Shown: in pieces, positions 17,246 through 25,712 of the stretch
Numbering within the stretch: the first letter of the stretch is position 1
Layout of the letters: each line of letters starts with the position of its first letter
Source: DATKUA01 sp965602675
GTDB taxonomy: Bacteria > Acidobacteriota > DATKUA01
Assembly: GCA_965602675.1 (NCBI GenBank)
Contig: CBFCZO010000005.1
Span: forward strand, 9,372-73,371
Direction: 5' to 3'
DNA length: 64,000 nucleotides
The notes under the pieces: model-generated
What the model saw: only the letters and a program-made list of their open reading frames with translations
Told to the model about the DNA's origin: nothing
Database searches by the model: none
Position numbers and translations under genes: made by a program

Positions 17246-18283
17246 TTATTTCGATCGGGCAATGCGGAATCCCGACGCGTCGCAGCGGTTGGCTGCTTCG
17301 TATTCGTCGCGTCGGGCAGCTCGGATCTCCGAGGCGTCGCCGCCCCAGCGACCGCTCCTGAGCACCCGCTTGTAGCCTTCGGAGCAGATCGGGTTGACAG
17401 ACTGCTCCACTGAATAGGGGCCGTAATAGTCGTGGACCCACTCCCAGGAGTTGCCGCTCATGTCGTAGAGGCCCAAAGCGTTGGGAGCGAAGCTGCCGAC
17501 GGGTGTAGTTGCCTTGCGATACTCGCCCACTACGGAGAAGGGTACACCCTCAGCGTCGGCCCGGAAGTTGATCTCATTCGACTCAGCGATATTCTTCCCG
17601 TTGCCGAACCGCACCCTCTTTCCGCCCTCCCTGGCGGCGTATTCCCACTCGGCCTCGGTCGGCAGGCGGTAGCCCCTGACCAGGATCAAATCCCGGGTGG
17701 GATTCCCGTTTTCATCCAATAGCTCTCCCGTCTTGAGATCATATGCCGCCGGCAGGCCTTCCTTCTCGCTCAGCCAGTTGCAGTAGTGAATGGAGTCATT
17801 CCATGAAAGGCAGACGACCGGATCGCTGTCCGTTTGCTCGAAAAAGTGTTTTCTCCAATTAATATCAGGATCACCGCCGAAGCGGAGATTCTCGTTGTCC
17901 CACCATGTGCACCCGCTGTAGGAGAGTACCTCGTCCGCGATCCTGCGCGCTTCTTCTTCCGGCGGACGCTCCATGAGTTGGCGAATGAGTTCCATTTGCT
18001 TCTCGACGTCCTTCGGGCCCTCCGCGGAAGTCACGTACCCGCTGTCTTCAACAAATTCGCGGTATTCCGCCACGGTGATTTCGTATGGTGAGAGGTAAAA
18101 ATCGTCCACCGTCACCTGATGCGCCGGCATCTCGTCCTCCCGGCCCTCTCCGAAGACGTCCCCCATCATGAAACTGCTGCCTTCCACAAGAACCATGCTC
18201 GCAAGGTAGCCGGAGAGCTCCTCGGGCTCGGTCTGAGTAGCGGAGCTGTCCTGAGTGGCGCATGGAAGTTGAATCGCGATCAA
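17246..18283 (-). CDS. FGE/SUMF1-fold secreted protein lacking the FGE active-site cysteines
   Basis: A formylglycine-generating-enzyme-fold (DUF323/SUMF1) protein. Fold motifs are SSFMMGDVFGEG, HQVTVDDFYLSPYEITVAEY, PVVCLSWNDSIHYCNWLSEK, YRLPTEAEWEYAAREG and the C-terminal SGRWGGDASEIRAARRDEY. The reactive cysteine pair of true FGE is missing from the GRWGGDASEIR region, so it is probably a binding or regulatory protein, as in many bacterial members. The only usual start codon is TTG at 18283. The frame stays open upstream for 45 codons and encodes a basic-plus-hydrophobic stretch (FRRFLRIVALIIPATLF) leading to LPCA, like a lipoprotein signal. The true start may therefore be a rare codon further up, for example ATT at 18394 after GGGGGA. 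Confidence 0.75.
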   Translation of the reverse strand: MIAIQLPCATQDSSATQTEPEELSGYLASMVLVEGSSFMMGDVFGEGREDEMPAHQVTVDDFYLSPYEITVAEYREFVEDSGYVTSAEGPKDVEKQMELIRQLMERPPEEEARRIADEVLSYSGCTWWDNENLRFGGDPDINWRKHFFEQTDSDPVVCLSWNDSIHYCNWLSEKEGLPAAYDLKTGELLDENGNPTRDLILVRGYRLPTEAEWEYAAREGGKRVRFGNGKNIAESNEINFRADAEGVPFSVVGEYRKATTPVGSFAPNALGLYDMSGNSWEWVHDYYGPYSVEQSVNPICSEGYKRVLRSGRWGGDASEIRAARRDEYEAANRCDASGFRIARSK

Positions 18284-18560
18284 AAATAGAGTCGCTGGGA
18301 TAATAAGCGCTACGATCCGGAGAAACCGACGGAACGTAACTTCGAAATCCCTTGCCTTGCCGGATAAGGATCGATTCGACTGTTTGAGTAAAATGATATC
18401 CCCCGCCGTGCTTGCAGTTTAGATCGGTGAGAATACCGAATGTTTTTTTATTCTACATGTAATCGCGCTAACATTTTACCGCCAAGACACAGATGCACTT
18501 ATCCTACCTCATCCCGTACCGGAAGCAGCGGTATGAAAAAGGTACCCGGTGCTATTTGTT

Positions 18561-19808
18561 TTACTTCAGATAGATGATCGGCTCGTCTCCGGAGCCAAGG
18601 TTGAGGAAGAGCAAGAGATAATCGCGCAGATGGCGCGTAATCAGGAAGTTAGCCCTGGCGTGTGCGTGGCCGGAGCGGCCGAGGCGCCTGCCCATCAGCG
18701 GATTGTTGAGGATCTGGCGAACGTAGAATGCGCAGCCTTCCGTCGAGAATGCCGCCAGGCCGGTGATCTTGTCGAGAATCTGGCGTTTGATCCCGCCCAC
18801 AGGTGAGGCTATGACAGGTTTTTTCTTCCACAGCGCTTCTGTGACTGTCAGCCCGAATCCCTCGCGGATTGATTTCTGGATCACTACTGTCGAGCCGCGC
18901 ACAAGGGCGTTGATCTCAACATCGCTGAACGGCGGCAGATTTAGGATGTGTATATCGGGATCGTCGCCGGCCTTCTCGCGCACAGCGGCGAGCACCTCCT
19001 GGCCCTCGGGATCGTCGTCGGCGGCGCCACCGGCAAGCACCAGCTGAAGGTTTGAGCGTGGCTTTACAAGGTTATAGACATCGATCACGCCCAACGGATC
19101 CTTAAGCCAGTCGAAGCGCGAGACCTGTGTCAGCATCGGCCGGCCGGGATCGATCCCGAAGCCCTCAAGCACCTTCGTGACCTTCTGCTTCGTGAGAGGC
19201 TTGTTTTTGTCGCTGATCGGGTCGATCGATGGGCTGATCATAAGCTGAGGTATCTCCAGCGGGCGCGAGAACTCGGGCATGCTGAAGATTGACGCCGTGT
19301 ACCTCTCGACATGTTGAGACAACCTGTTCCAGAGTTTCGCGTCGGAGCGCGAGAGGTCGATATGGCAACGCCATACCCAGCTTCGTGAATTCAGCCTTTC
19401 CTCGACTTCGATCAGGGCAAGTGGCTGAGGGTCGTGCACGACGATCACATCCGCCTCGGGATCGATGACCGACTCATTCCGCTGGTTGACTTCCAAGAAG
19501 TGATCGAATTCGGCCTGCTCAAATACCGTCCGCTCCCCGTGCAGGGCGTTGTGGACCTTCTTGGTGAACTTGAAGAATTCCTCGTCGCCTTCGATTACGT
19601 CCCAGCGGGTCTCGATGCCTAGGTCCTGCATCAGCGGTACTATCTTGTGAAGTATTTCAGCGACGCCTCCGCCGACCTTCGTCGAGTTGATATGCTGCAC
19701 CCGCAGGCCGCTGAGCCGGGAGCCGAGCAAGCGCAGGCCGTCGAGCGTGGCCGGGGAAACGGTGTCGGCATAATCGTTGAGGGTTTTGGTATTTTCCTGA
19801 TCTCCCAT
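18561..19808 (-). CDS. trehalose synthase-like glycosyltransferase, GT4 (TreT-like)
   Basis: A 415-residue retaining GT-B glycosyltransferase that closely follows archaeal and bacterial TreT proteins. Signs are the N-terminal acceptor domain with VQHINSTKVGGGVAEIL, the segment VVHDPQPLALI, the NDP-sugar domain with QVSRFDWLKDPLGVID, and the EX7E motif EGFGLTVTE. TreT joins NDP-glucose and free glucose into trehalose; a phosphorylase-like activity is an alternative within the family. The start codon overlaps the DUF5752 stop by one base (TGATG), so it is translationally coupled. Being in one operon with otsA and otsB gives the cell two distinct ways to make trehalose or a related glucoside. 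Confidence 0.82.
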   Translation of the reverse strand: MGDQENTKTLNDYADTVSPATLDGLRLLGSRLSGLRVQHINSTKVGGGVAEILHKIVPLMQDLGIETRWDVIEGDEEFFKFTKKVHNALHGERTVFEQAEFDHFLEVNQRNESVIDPEADVIVVHDPQPLALIEVEERLNSRSWVWRCHIDLSRSDAKLWNRLSQHVERYTASIFSMPEFSRPLEIPQLMISPSIDPISDKNKPLTKQKVTKVLEGFGIDPGRPMLTQVSRFDWLKDPLGVIDVYNLVKPRSNLQLVLAGGAADDDPEGQEVLAAVREKAGDDPDIHILNLPPFSDVEINALVRGSTVVIQKSIREGFGLTVTEALWKKKPVIASPVGGIKRQILDKITGLAAFSTEGCAFYVRQILNNPLMGRRLGRSGHAHARANFLITRHLRDYLLLFLNLGSGDEPIIYLK

Positions 19809-20464
19809 CAGACGGCCCTCTCGAGCGTTTCCAACAACTCTTCCCGCACCCTTTCGAGGCTCCTGAAATACGGATCTATCGAAGCCACCGCAGCAGCGAG
19901 GTCATCCATGCCAAGCTGCTGCTCGATCCAGACGGAGAAATCGTTGTCGTAGGTTTGTTCGTGGATGCGCAGCTTCGATTCGATCAGGTGGAAGAAGAGC
20001 GAGGCGTTGGGGATGACGTGCAGAGCTTCTATCAGCTCCACGAGGCTGCGGGCGTTGGGGCCTGAGGGTATTACGAAACTCTTGCTCTTGCAGAAGTGGA
20101 AGACCTCGTCCTCGTGTGCCTGACGCAGAATGCGCTCCTTCCTCAAGTGCCTCTCGATGATCTCGATGATGGCTTTTCGCAATCCCTTAACCGACTTGAA
20201 GGCGGTGATGTCGATGTAGTTCAGCTTCTCGGCGAGCTCGTATTCGTGCAGCGCGCGGTGAGTCCACTTCGCGAAATCGTTGTTGAAGCCGTCCTCGGCG
20301 AAGTGGTGCTCGAAGTAAAACTGATGCGTGTGATAGAAGATCGACGCACGGTGGATGCTTCGGATGTGGCTTAGGAACTCCGCAAGGTTGATCGCCGTCA
20401 GGCCGGTCAGCTCGACGATGCGGTACTCCGAGTAGAAGACAAAAGGTTGTATGAGCTTCGCCAT
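19808..20464 (-). CDS. DUF5752 family protein in the trehalose operon
   Basis: A 218-residue soluble, mostly helical protein matching what I know of DUF5752. It opens with FVFYSEYRIVELTGLTAINL and contains IHRASIFYHTHQFYFEHHF. It then has a second, related segment (VELIEALHVIPNASLFFHLIESKLR), so it looks like an internal two-fold repeat. Histidines in the first half (YHTHQFYFEHHF) could bind a metal or sugar. There is no signal peptide. It lies 11 bases after otsB and overlaps the TreT-like gene by one base. Co-occurrence with trehalose enzymes suggests a regulatory or accessory part in that pathway; no biochemical role is known to me. Confidence 0.75.
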   Translation of the reverse strand: MAKLIQPFVFYSEYRIVELTGLTAINLAEFLSHIRSIHRASIFYHTHQFYFEHHFAEDGFNNDFAKWTHRALHEYELAEKLNYIDITAFKSVKGLRKAIIEIIERHLRKERILRQAHEDEVFHFCKSKSFVIPSGPNARSLVELIEALHVIPNASLFFHLIESKLRIHEQTYDNDFSVWIEQQLGMDDLAAAVASIDPYFRSLERVREELLETLERAV

Positions 20465-20475
20465 TTAGTCTCCAG

Positions 20476-21291
20476 TCAGTTTTCTTCGGTTGATAATCGT
20501 TGTAGCAACAAGTATAGAAACCATATCAACTCATCGGGGCAGGATGCAAGGTACTTCGCAGTGGAATCCCATCCTTCCGGTTCTCCAACCTGGATGGTTA
20601 CCCAATCGTCGCCGGCGGAGTTGAATACGTTCTCGTCGGTGATGTCGTCGCCCGCGAAGACGATACCGATGTGTTTGCCGGCTTGATTCCTTCGAAGCCC
20701 GCTCACCCAATCGATCATCGTCGTGCCCTTGTCGACTTCAGTAGATGGGACAAGTTCCACAACCTTTTTGCCCTCGCGCACTGTAACGGCCAGCGACTCG
20801 CTCAGAGTCATACATTCGCTCAGGAGCATCCGTCGCACAACCGAATGTCTTTCTTCGGGACATTGCCGGTAGTGGATCGCCAGACCCGGCCCTTTGTCCT
20901 CCAAGCGCAGGCAGCCAATCGAAGCCAAGATCTCTTCAAGATGGCTTTTAGCCACGTCCTTAATCTCGAAGAAAGCCTTGGCATCCTGGTGGTGAGTCAA
21001 GTTGCCGCCACAGAGGCGGGAGAGACCGTGGTTGCCTGCGATTTCGATGTCCTCGATACCGATTATTGCGGCAAGGTCTTCGGGCGAGCGGCCGGTGATC
21101 AGTAGCAATTTTATCTTTTCGGTTGCCCTCAGTTTACGAAGCACCTGCCGTGCCGCCGCCGTCGGCACTGCCTCGGCAGGCGTTGGGCGGATGTTCGTCA
21201 GCGTGCCGTCGTAATCAAGGCCTATCGCCAGGACGTCGGCACGAGCCAGCTCTGTGGCCAGCTTTTCCGCGATTTCGGAAAGAAGAATCAT
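20476..21291 (-). CDS. otsB: trehalose-6-phosphate phosphatase
   Basis: A 271-residue HAD-superfamily phosphatase. Motif I is LDYDGTLTNIRPTP (nucleophile Asp of DYDGT), motif II is LLITGRSPEDL, and the C-terminal motif is FAGDDITDENVF with the metal-binding aspartates. The cap region with KGPGLAIHYRQCPEE is characteristic of OtsB. It dephosphorylates trehalose 6-phosphate made by the upstream otsA product in the cytoplasm. The ATG overlaps the otsA stop by four bases. No odd residues were noticed. Confidence 0.93.
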   Translation of the reverse strand: MILLSEIAEKLATELARADVLAIGLDYDGTLTNIRPTPAEAVPTAAARQVLRKLRATEKIKLLLITGRSPEDLAAIIGIEDIEIAGNHGLSRLCGGNLTHHQDAKAFFEIKDVAKSHLEEILASIGCLRLEDKGPGLAIHYRQCPEERHSVVRRMLLSECMTLSESLAVTVREGKKVVELVPSTEVDKGTTMIDWVSGLRRNQAGKHIGIVFAGDDITDENVFNSAGDDWVTIQVGEPEGWDSTAKYLASCPDELIWFLYLLLQRLSTEEN

Positions 21292-22763
21292 GTTGTCGGG
21301 CCAGTCACTGCTCGTAGTTTGCGCAGGACCTTCATCATCCAGTGATAGATGTTGTGCTCACGCAGCCTGCGCCGCAAGCGCTGCATCCTCTCTTTCCGTT
21401 CCGCTTCGGTCATTCGAACGGCTTCGAGGATCTTATCGGCAAAGCCCTCGGTGTCGTATGGGTTGACAGGCAAGGAGTCGCCCATATCCTCCGCCGCCCC
21501 CGCGAACTCGCTGAGCAATAAAACGCCGTTTTCCTCTACCTGGCTGGCGATGTATTCCTTTGCGACGAGATTCATGCCGTCCTTCAACGAGCTGATGATC
21601 GCCAGGTTTGACAGCCGGTAGAGTGGTGCGAGCGACCACTTGTCGAGTGCGCCGGTGAAGATCACCGGCTCCCAATCGCCGTCACCGTAGCGTTCATTGA
21701 GCTGCTCGATCTTTCTCATCAGCGCGCGCTTGAGCTCGCTGTAGGCCCTGATATTGTCCCTGCTACTGGCCGAGACCATGACCAGCGACAGCCGCCCGCG
21801 CCAGACGGGATTATTCTGGAAGAATAGGTCGAGAGCATCGAGCTTTTCCAGCAGACCCTTGGTGTAATCGATCCTGTCGACGGAAACCGCCACGATTTTA
21901 TCCTGCAGCTTGAATTTTTCAATGAACCGCTTAATAAAGCGGTTGCTGCGTTCTGATGCGGCATAGTTCTCCATGTCTTCGACATCGATGCTTATCGGGA
22001 CGGAACAGACGTGGCAAATACGATCTTCGTGCAGCACCTCTCCTTTGTCGAAGTCGACCCTGCAATTAATCATTCGATCGCAGGCTTCAAGAAAATGGTT
22101 GCTGAACTGGGGCGTGTGAAAAGCCAGCAGATCATTGGCGAGCAAGCCTTCGAGCAGATCGCGCGCTTGCGGCAGGGCCTGCAAAACCTCCGGGGCGACC
22201 CACGGGATATGCCAGAACTGGGTCAGGATGGCATCTGGATTGTTCTGGCGGATAGTGCGCGGGCAGGTGGCAAGATGGTAGTCCTGAAACCAGACGACAG
22301 ATGGGCCGGCGTTGACCTCCTCACCCACTGTCCGGGCAAATTCCCGGTTAACGCGCTCGTAACTGGTCCAATACCAGCGGCGAAGGCGAACCTTTTCGAG
22401 CATGTTGTGAAATAGGGGCCAGAGGACCTGGTTGGAAAAGCCGTAATAATAACCGCGAACTACGGATCGCTCCAGCCAGACTCGGCGCAGCGTGTAGCAG
22501 GGCGCGAAGGGCGGCACCGGCTCACGATCGTTTTCATCGGAATACTTGCGGTCGGCATTGCCCGATCCCCAAGCGACCCATGTTCCTCCTACAGCCTGCA
22601 TCACCGGATCAAGAGCCTTAGTCAGGCCACCGATAGGCTCGCGAATCTTCTCACCGGACTTTGTATAGAGGTGGATGTATGGCTCCCTGTTCGACACCAG
22701 GATCAACCGAGCGCCGTGGAAGTTCTGGCGAAAATATTCGGCGACATCTCCGGCGTTACTCAA
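21288..22763 (-). CDS. otsA: trehalose-6-phosphate synthase, GT20
   Basis: A 491-residue GT20 enzyme that transfers glucose from UDP- or another NDP-glucose to glucose 6-phosphate. Family marks are LVSNREPYIHL at the N-terminus, VVWFQDYHLATCPRTIR, the HIPWVAPEVLQALP segment, VDRIDYTKGLLEKLDAL and the donor-site loop KDGMNLVAKEYIASQ. First gene of the operon otsA-otsB-DUF5752-TreT. The start appears to be TTG at 22763, preceded by AAGAGG; no in-frame ATG is close. The length is slightly above the usual ~460-475, mainly in the N-terminal half. Confidence 0.93.
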   Translation of the reverse strand: MSNAGDVAEYFRQNFHGARLILVSNREPYIHLYTKSGEKIREPIGGLTKALDPVMQAVGGTWVAWGSGNADRKYSDENDREPVPPFAPCYTLRRVWLERSVVRGYYYGFSNQVLWPLFHNMLEKVRLRRWYWTSYERVNREFARTVGEEVNAGPSVVWFQDYHLATCPRTIRQNNPDAILTQFWHIPWVAPEVLQALPQARDLLEGLLANDLLAFHTPQFSNHFLEACDRMINCRVDFDKGEVLHEDRICHVCSVPISIDVEDMENYAASERSNRFIKRFIEKFKLQDKIVAVSVDRIDYTKGLLEKLDALDLFFQNNPVWRGRLSLVMVSASSRDNIRAYSELKRALMRKIEQLNERYGDGDWEPVIFTGALDKWSLAPLYRLSNLAIISSLKDGMNLVAKEYIASQVEENGVLLLSEFAGAAEDMGDSLPVNPYDTEGFADKILEAVRMTEAERKERMQRLRRRLREHNIYHWMMKVLRKLRAVTGPTT

Positions 22764-22934
22764 GGTTGTACCTCTTGATGGAGGAAGCGGCGGAGAGCAG
22801 ATAAAAAAGACTCAGTTTCATTACAGGTTTTTACCATAACATTGTGCATTATAATCCTCAAATCAGCCGGATTTCGAGTCCAGGGCAATAAAGGAACAAG
22901 GTACGGATCTTGTTGGCTGAGATACTGCTGTCGC

Positions 22935-22963
22935 TTGACTTGGTCTCCAATCGGTTCTACGAT
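22935..22963 (+). promoter_or_regulatory. promoter of tRNA-His
   Basis: TTGACT (22935-22940) and TACGAT (22958-22963) are separated by 17 bases. The predicted start near 22970 is nine bases before the tRNA. Confidence 0.55.
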
Positions 22964-22978
22964 TTATTTTCCTCCGGT

Positions 22979-23056
22979 GGTGGGAGTAGCTCAGTTGGTT
23001 AGAGCGCCTGGTTGTGGCCCAGGAGGTCGTGGGTTCGAATCCCATCTCTCACCCCA
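22979..23056 (+). tRNA. tRNA-His (anticodon GTG)
   Basis: A complete cloverleaf. The acceptor arm GTGGGAG pairs with CTCTCAC (one G-U), the D arm begins GCTC, and the anticodon stem CCTGG/CCAGG encloses anticodon GTG (23014-23016). The T arm contains GGTTCGAATC. An extra G at 22979 (position -1) faces C73, the hallmark of histidine tRNAs, and the 3' CCA is encoded (23054-23056). Confidence 0.97.
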
Positions 23057-23301
23057 CTTTCCCATTTCCCCTTAGCCAAACAAGTACGGCTTCCAGCTTT
23101 GTTTAGCGCCCTGGCAACCAAGCCGGAGTGGAGAACGTCTAATTGTCACCGTTATTACATCGTGAAGTGCGATAAAAGACACATAATATTTATTTGGGGA
23201 AATCAATTCGGATAAATATAAGACACAGCAGCTTTTCGCGGGTCACTGAAGACTTTGTAAACACAGGTTCGGCAGACAAACAGCACAAGTGGAGAGATGT
23301 T

Positions 23302-25533
23302 ATGAAGCGTCTTCAATACCCAATGGTTCCATTAGTTTTCTTGATCTTATCAAGCTTTCTCAGTCCTGTTGCAGCGCAGACGGAGAGCGCCCGAGCGCCG
23401 CAACACGTGCCGCGGATCGATGCGGAAATCACGGTTGATGCAAGGCTTGATGAAGAGGCGTGGTCGCAAGCACTTGTCTTCGAGCTCGACTACGAGACTT
23501 CGCCAGCGGAGAATGTTCCGGCGATCGTCAAGACAGAAGTGCTGGTATTTCATGACGCGAAGAGTATTTACTTCGGATTCCGTTGCTACGATCCGGAGCC
23601 CTCGGCGATACGGGCTTATTTCAGCGATCGCGATCGCATAGGCAACGACGATCTGGTGAACATCAACTTGGACACGTTCAATGACGAGCGGCGGAATTAT
23701 TTCATGGGATGTAATGCGTTGGGTGCCCAGCGCGACGGCATCGAGACGCCGACCTACGGCGATTCGACGTGGGATGCGATCTGGGATTGCGCGGGTGAAA
23801 TCACCGACACCGGCTATGTGCTCGAGTTCGAGATACCTTTTTCGAGTCTGCAGTTCCAGCGCGTTAACGGTCCCCAGATCTGGGGTCTGGACATCTCGCG
23901 CTGGTATCCGCGATCGGTGAGGCACCGCCTGGGCCTGGTGCCGCTTGATCGCAACAACAATTCCTACCAGAGCCAGTTCATCAAGATAAGCGGCTTTGCC
24001 GGCATTACTCCAGGCACGAACCTGGAACTGGTGCCCACCTTGACCGCGCTGAAAACCGATTCCAGGGATTCGCTGTCGGACGCCGATTTCAGCACGAGCG
24101 ATGGAAAGGCCGATGTGGGCGTGACTGCGAGATGGGGCGTGACGCCGAATTTCACGCTGAGCGGCACCGCAAATCCTGACTTTTCCCAGGTCGAGGCCGA
24201 TTCGAGACAACTAGATATCAATGAGCCGTTCGCGCTCTGGTACCCGGAGAAGCGGCCATTCTTCATCGAGGGCGTCGACTTCTTTCGCTCGAAGCTTAAC
24301 GTTGTCTATACGCGCACGCTGCGCGATCCTGTTTGGGGTATCAAGCTCACGGGAAAAGAGGGGAGCAACACAGTCGGCGCCTACTTCGTCGAAGACGATC
24401 TGACCAACCTGATATTCCCGGGCAGCCAGAGTTCGCAAGCAACATCGCTGTCGATGAACTCTAAGGCGGCGGTGTTCAGATACAAACGCGACATCGGCAG
24501 TAAGTACACCATCGGTGCGCTCCTGACGGACCGGGAGGGCGAGGAGTATTATAACCGCTTGCTCGGTGTGGACGGGATTCTGAGAGTCACAAATACCGAC
24601 CGGATATCGTTCCAGGCACTTGGTTCCACAACGAGGTATCCGGCGGTCGTGAGCGAAGGTTTCAATCAACCGATGGACGACTTCGGGGACTATGCTCTCT
24701 CGCTTAAATATGAACACGTGACCCGAAGCATAAGCTGGTGGGCGAATTTCGAAGAGATCGGCCCGGACTTCCGTGCCGACCTGGGATACATGCCGCAGGT
24801 TGGATACCGCAATGTCGAGGGCGGCCTGTATTATTGGTGGAGTGCCCAGCCGGGTAAGTGGTGGTCAAACGTAACGATCGGAAGCGACCTAAATTACTAC
24901 GAGGACCAAGACGGCAATCTCCTCAATAAAAATATTTCGGTGTGGCTCAACTTCGACGGCATGATGCAGTCTTACCTCCAAGCGCGCGCGAGCAAATGGT
25001 GTGAGGCATATAACGGTGAAGAATTTGACCTGACGGAATTTATCTTCAACGGCATGATGGTCCCCAAGGCTGGATTGGAGTTGTATCTCTTCGGTCGGAT
25101 GGGCGAGCGCATTGACTACGCCAACACGCGCTCTGGGAGCAGAATTCTTTTGAGTCCAGCCCTCTCGGTGAACGCCGGTCGGCATATGAAATTTAGCTAT
25201 AACCACACATTTGAAAGGATGTCTTCGGGCGGCGGGCATCTCTACACGGCGCACATCGGCCAGGCGACTGCGATTTATCAATTCAACAGGAAGACCTTTT
25301 TCCGCGCCATCCTCCAGTATGTCGATTACCGCTACAACGTCGAGAATTACACATACGATATCGATCAGGAACAAAGGAACCTTTTCAGCCAGCTTCTTTT
25401 CTCGTACAAGCTTAATCCCCGGACGGTGCTTTTCCTCGGCTACAGCGACAACTATCTCGGCAATCAGGAATTCGGCTTGACGCAGAAGGACCGTACCTTC
25501 TTTGTGAAGGTGGGTTACTCCTGGGTGATGTGA
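23302..25533 (+). CDS. DUF5916 protein: CBM9-like domain plus predicted outer-membrane barrel
   Basis: A 743-residue exported protein with a signal peptide (LVFLILSSFLSPVAAQ). A sugar-binding CBM9-like domain (about 30-220) opens with the usual IDAEITVDARLDEEAW and contains FSDRDRIGNDDLV and FEIPFSSLQF. A long beta-rich C-terminal region follows, with alternating aromatic strands ending in FFVKVGYSWVM, fitting an outer-membrane beta-barrel with a terminal aromatic-rich strand. DUF5916 proteins are common in Bacteroidota and Acidobacteriota-like bacteria; their role is not settled. The start at 23302 follows GGAGAG and opens the signal peptide; the upstream ATG at 23194 adds an unlikely N-terminus. 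Confidence 0.82.
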   Translation: MKRLQYPMVPLVFLILSSFLSPVAAQTESARAPQHVPRIDAEITVDARLDEEAWSQALVFELDYETSPAENVPAIVKTEVLVFHDAKSIYFGFRCYDPEPSAIRAYFSDRDRIGNDDLVNINLDTFNDERRNYFMGCNALGAQRDGIETPTYGDSTWDAIWDCAGEITDTGYVLEFEIPFSSLQFQRVNGPQIWGLDISRWYPRSVRHRLGLVPLDRNNNSYQSQFIKISGFAGITPGTNLELVPTLTALKTDSRDSLSDADFSTSDGKADVGVTARWGVTPNFTLSGTANPDFSQVEADSRQLDINEPFALWYPEKRPFFIEGVDFFRSKLNVVYTRTLRDPVWGIKLTGKEGSNTVGAYFVEDDLTNLIFPGSQSSQATSLSMNSKAAVFRYKRDIGSKYTIGALLTDREGEEYYNRLLGVDGILRVTNTDRISFQALGSTTRYPAVVSEGFNQPMDDFGDYALSLKYEHVTRSISWWANFEEIGPDFRADLGYMPQVGYRNVEGGLYYWWSAQPGKWWSNVTIGSDLNYYEDQDGNLLNKNISVWLNFDGMMQSYLQARASKWCEAYNGEEFDLTEFIFNGMMVPKAGLELYLFGRMGERIDYANTRSGSRILLSPALSVNAGRHMKFSYNHTFERMSSGGGHLYTAHIGQATAIYQFNRKTFFRAILQYVDYRYNVENYTYDIDQEQRNLFSQLLFSYKLNPRTVLFLGYSDNYLGNQEFGLTQKDRTFFVKVGYSWVM

Positions 25534-25712
25534 TCGGCAGTAATCCTAGGCAGATTCTTTGAAGGCCGTCGAATTCGACTACTATTCCGTTTGGATGCAG
25601 TCCCGATGGATTCCCCGGTTCCGGACTGACTCACTTTCCCTGATCCCGTGGGCGGAGAATTTCGGTTCTTCACTACGAGGGAATATTACACCTGCGAAAA
25701 AAGACAGGGGAA

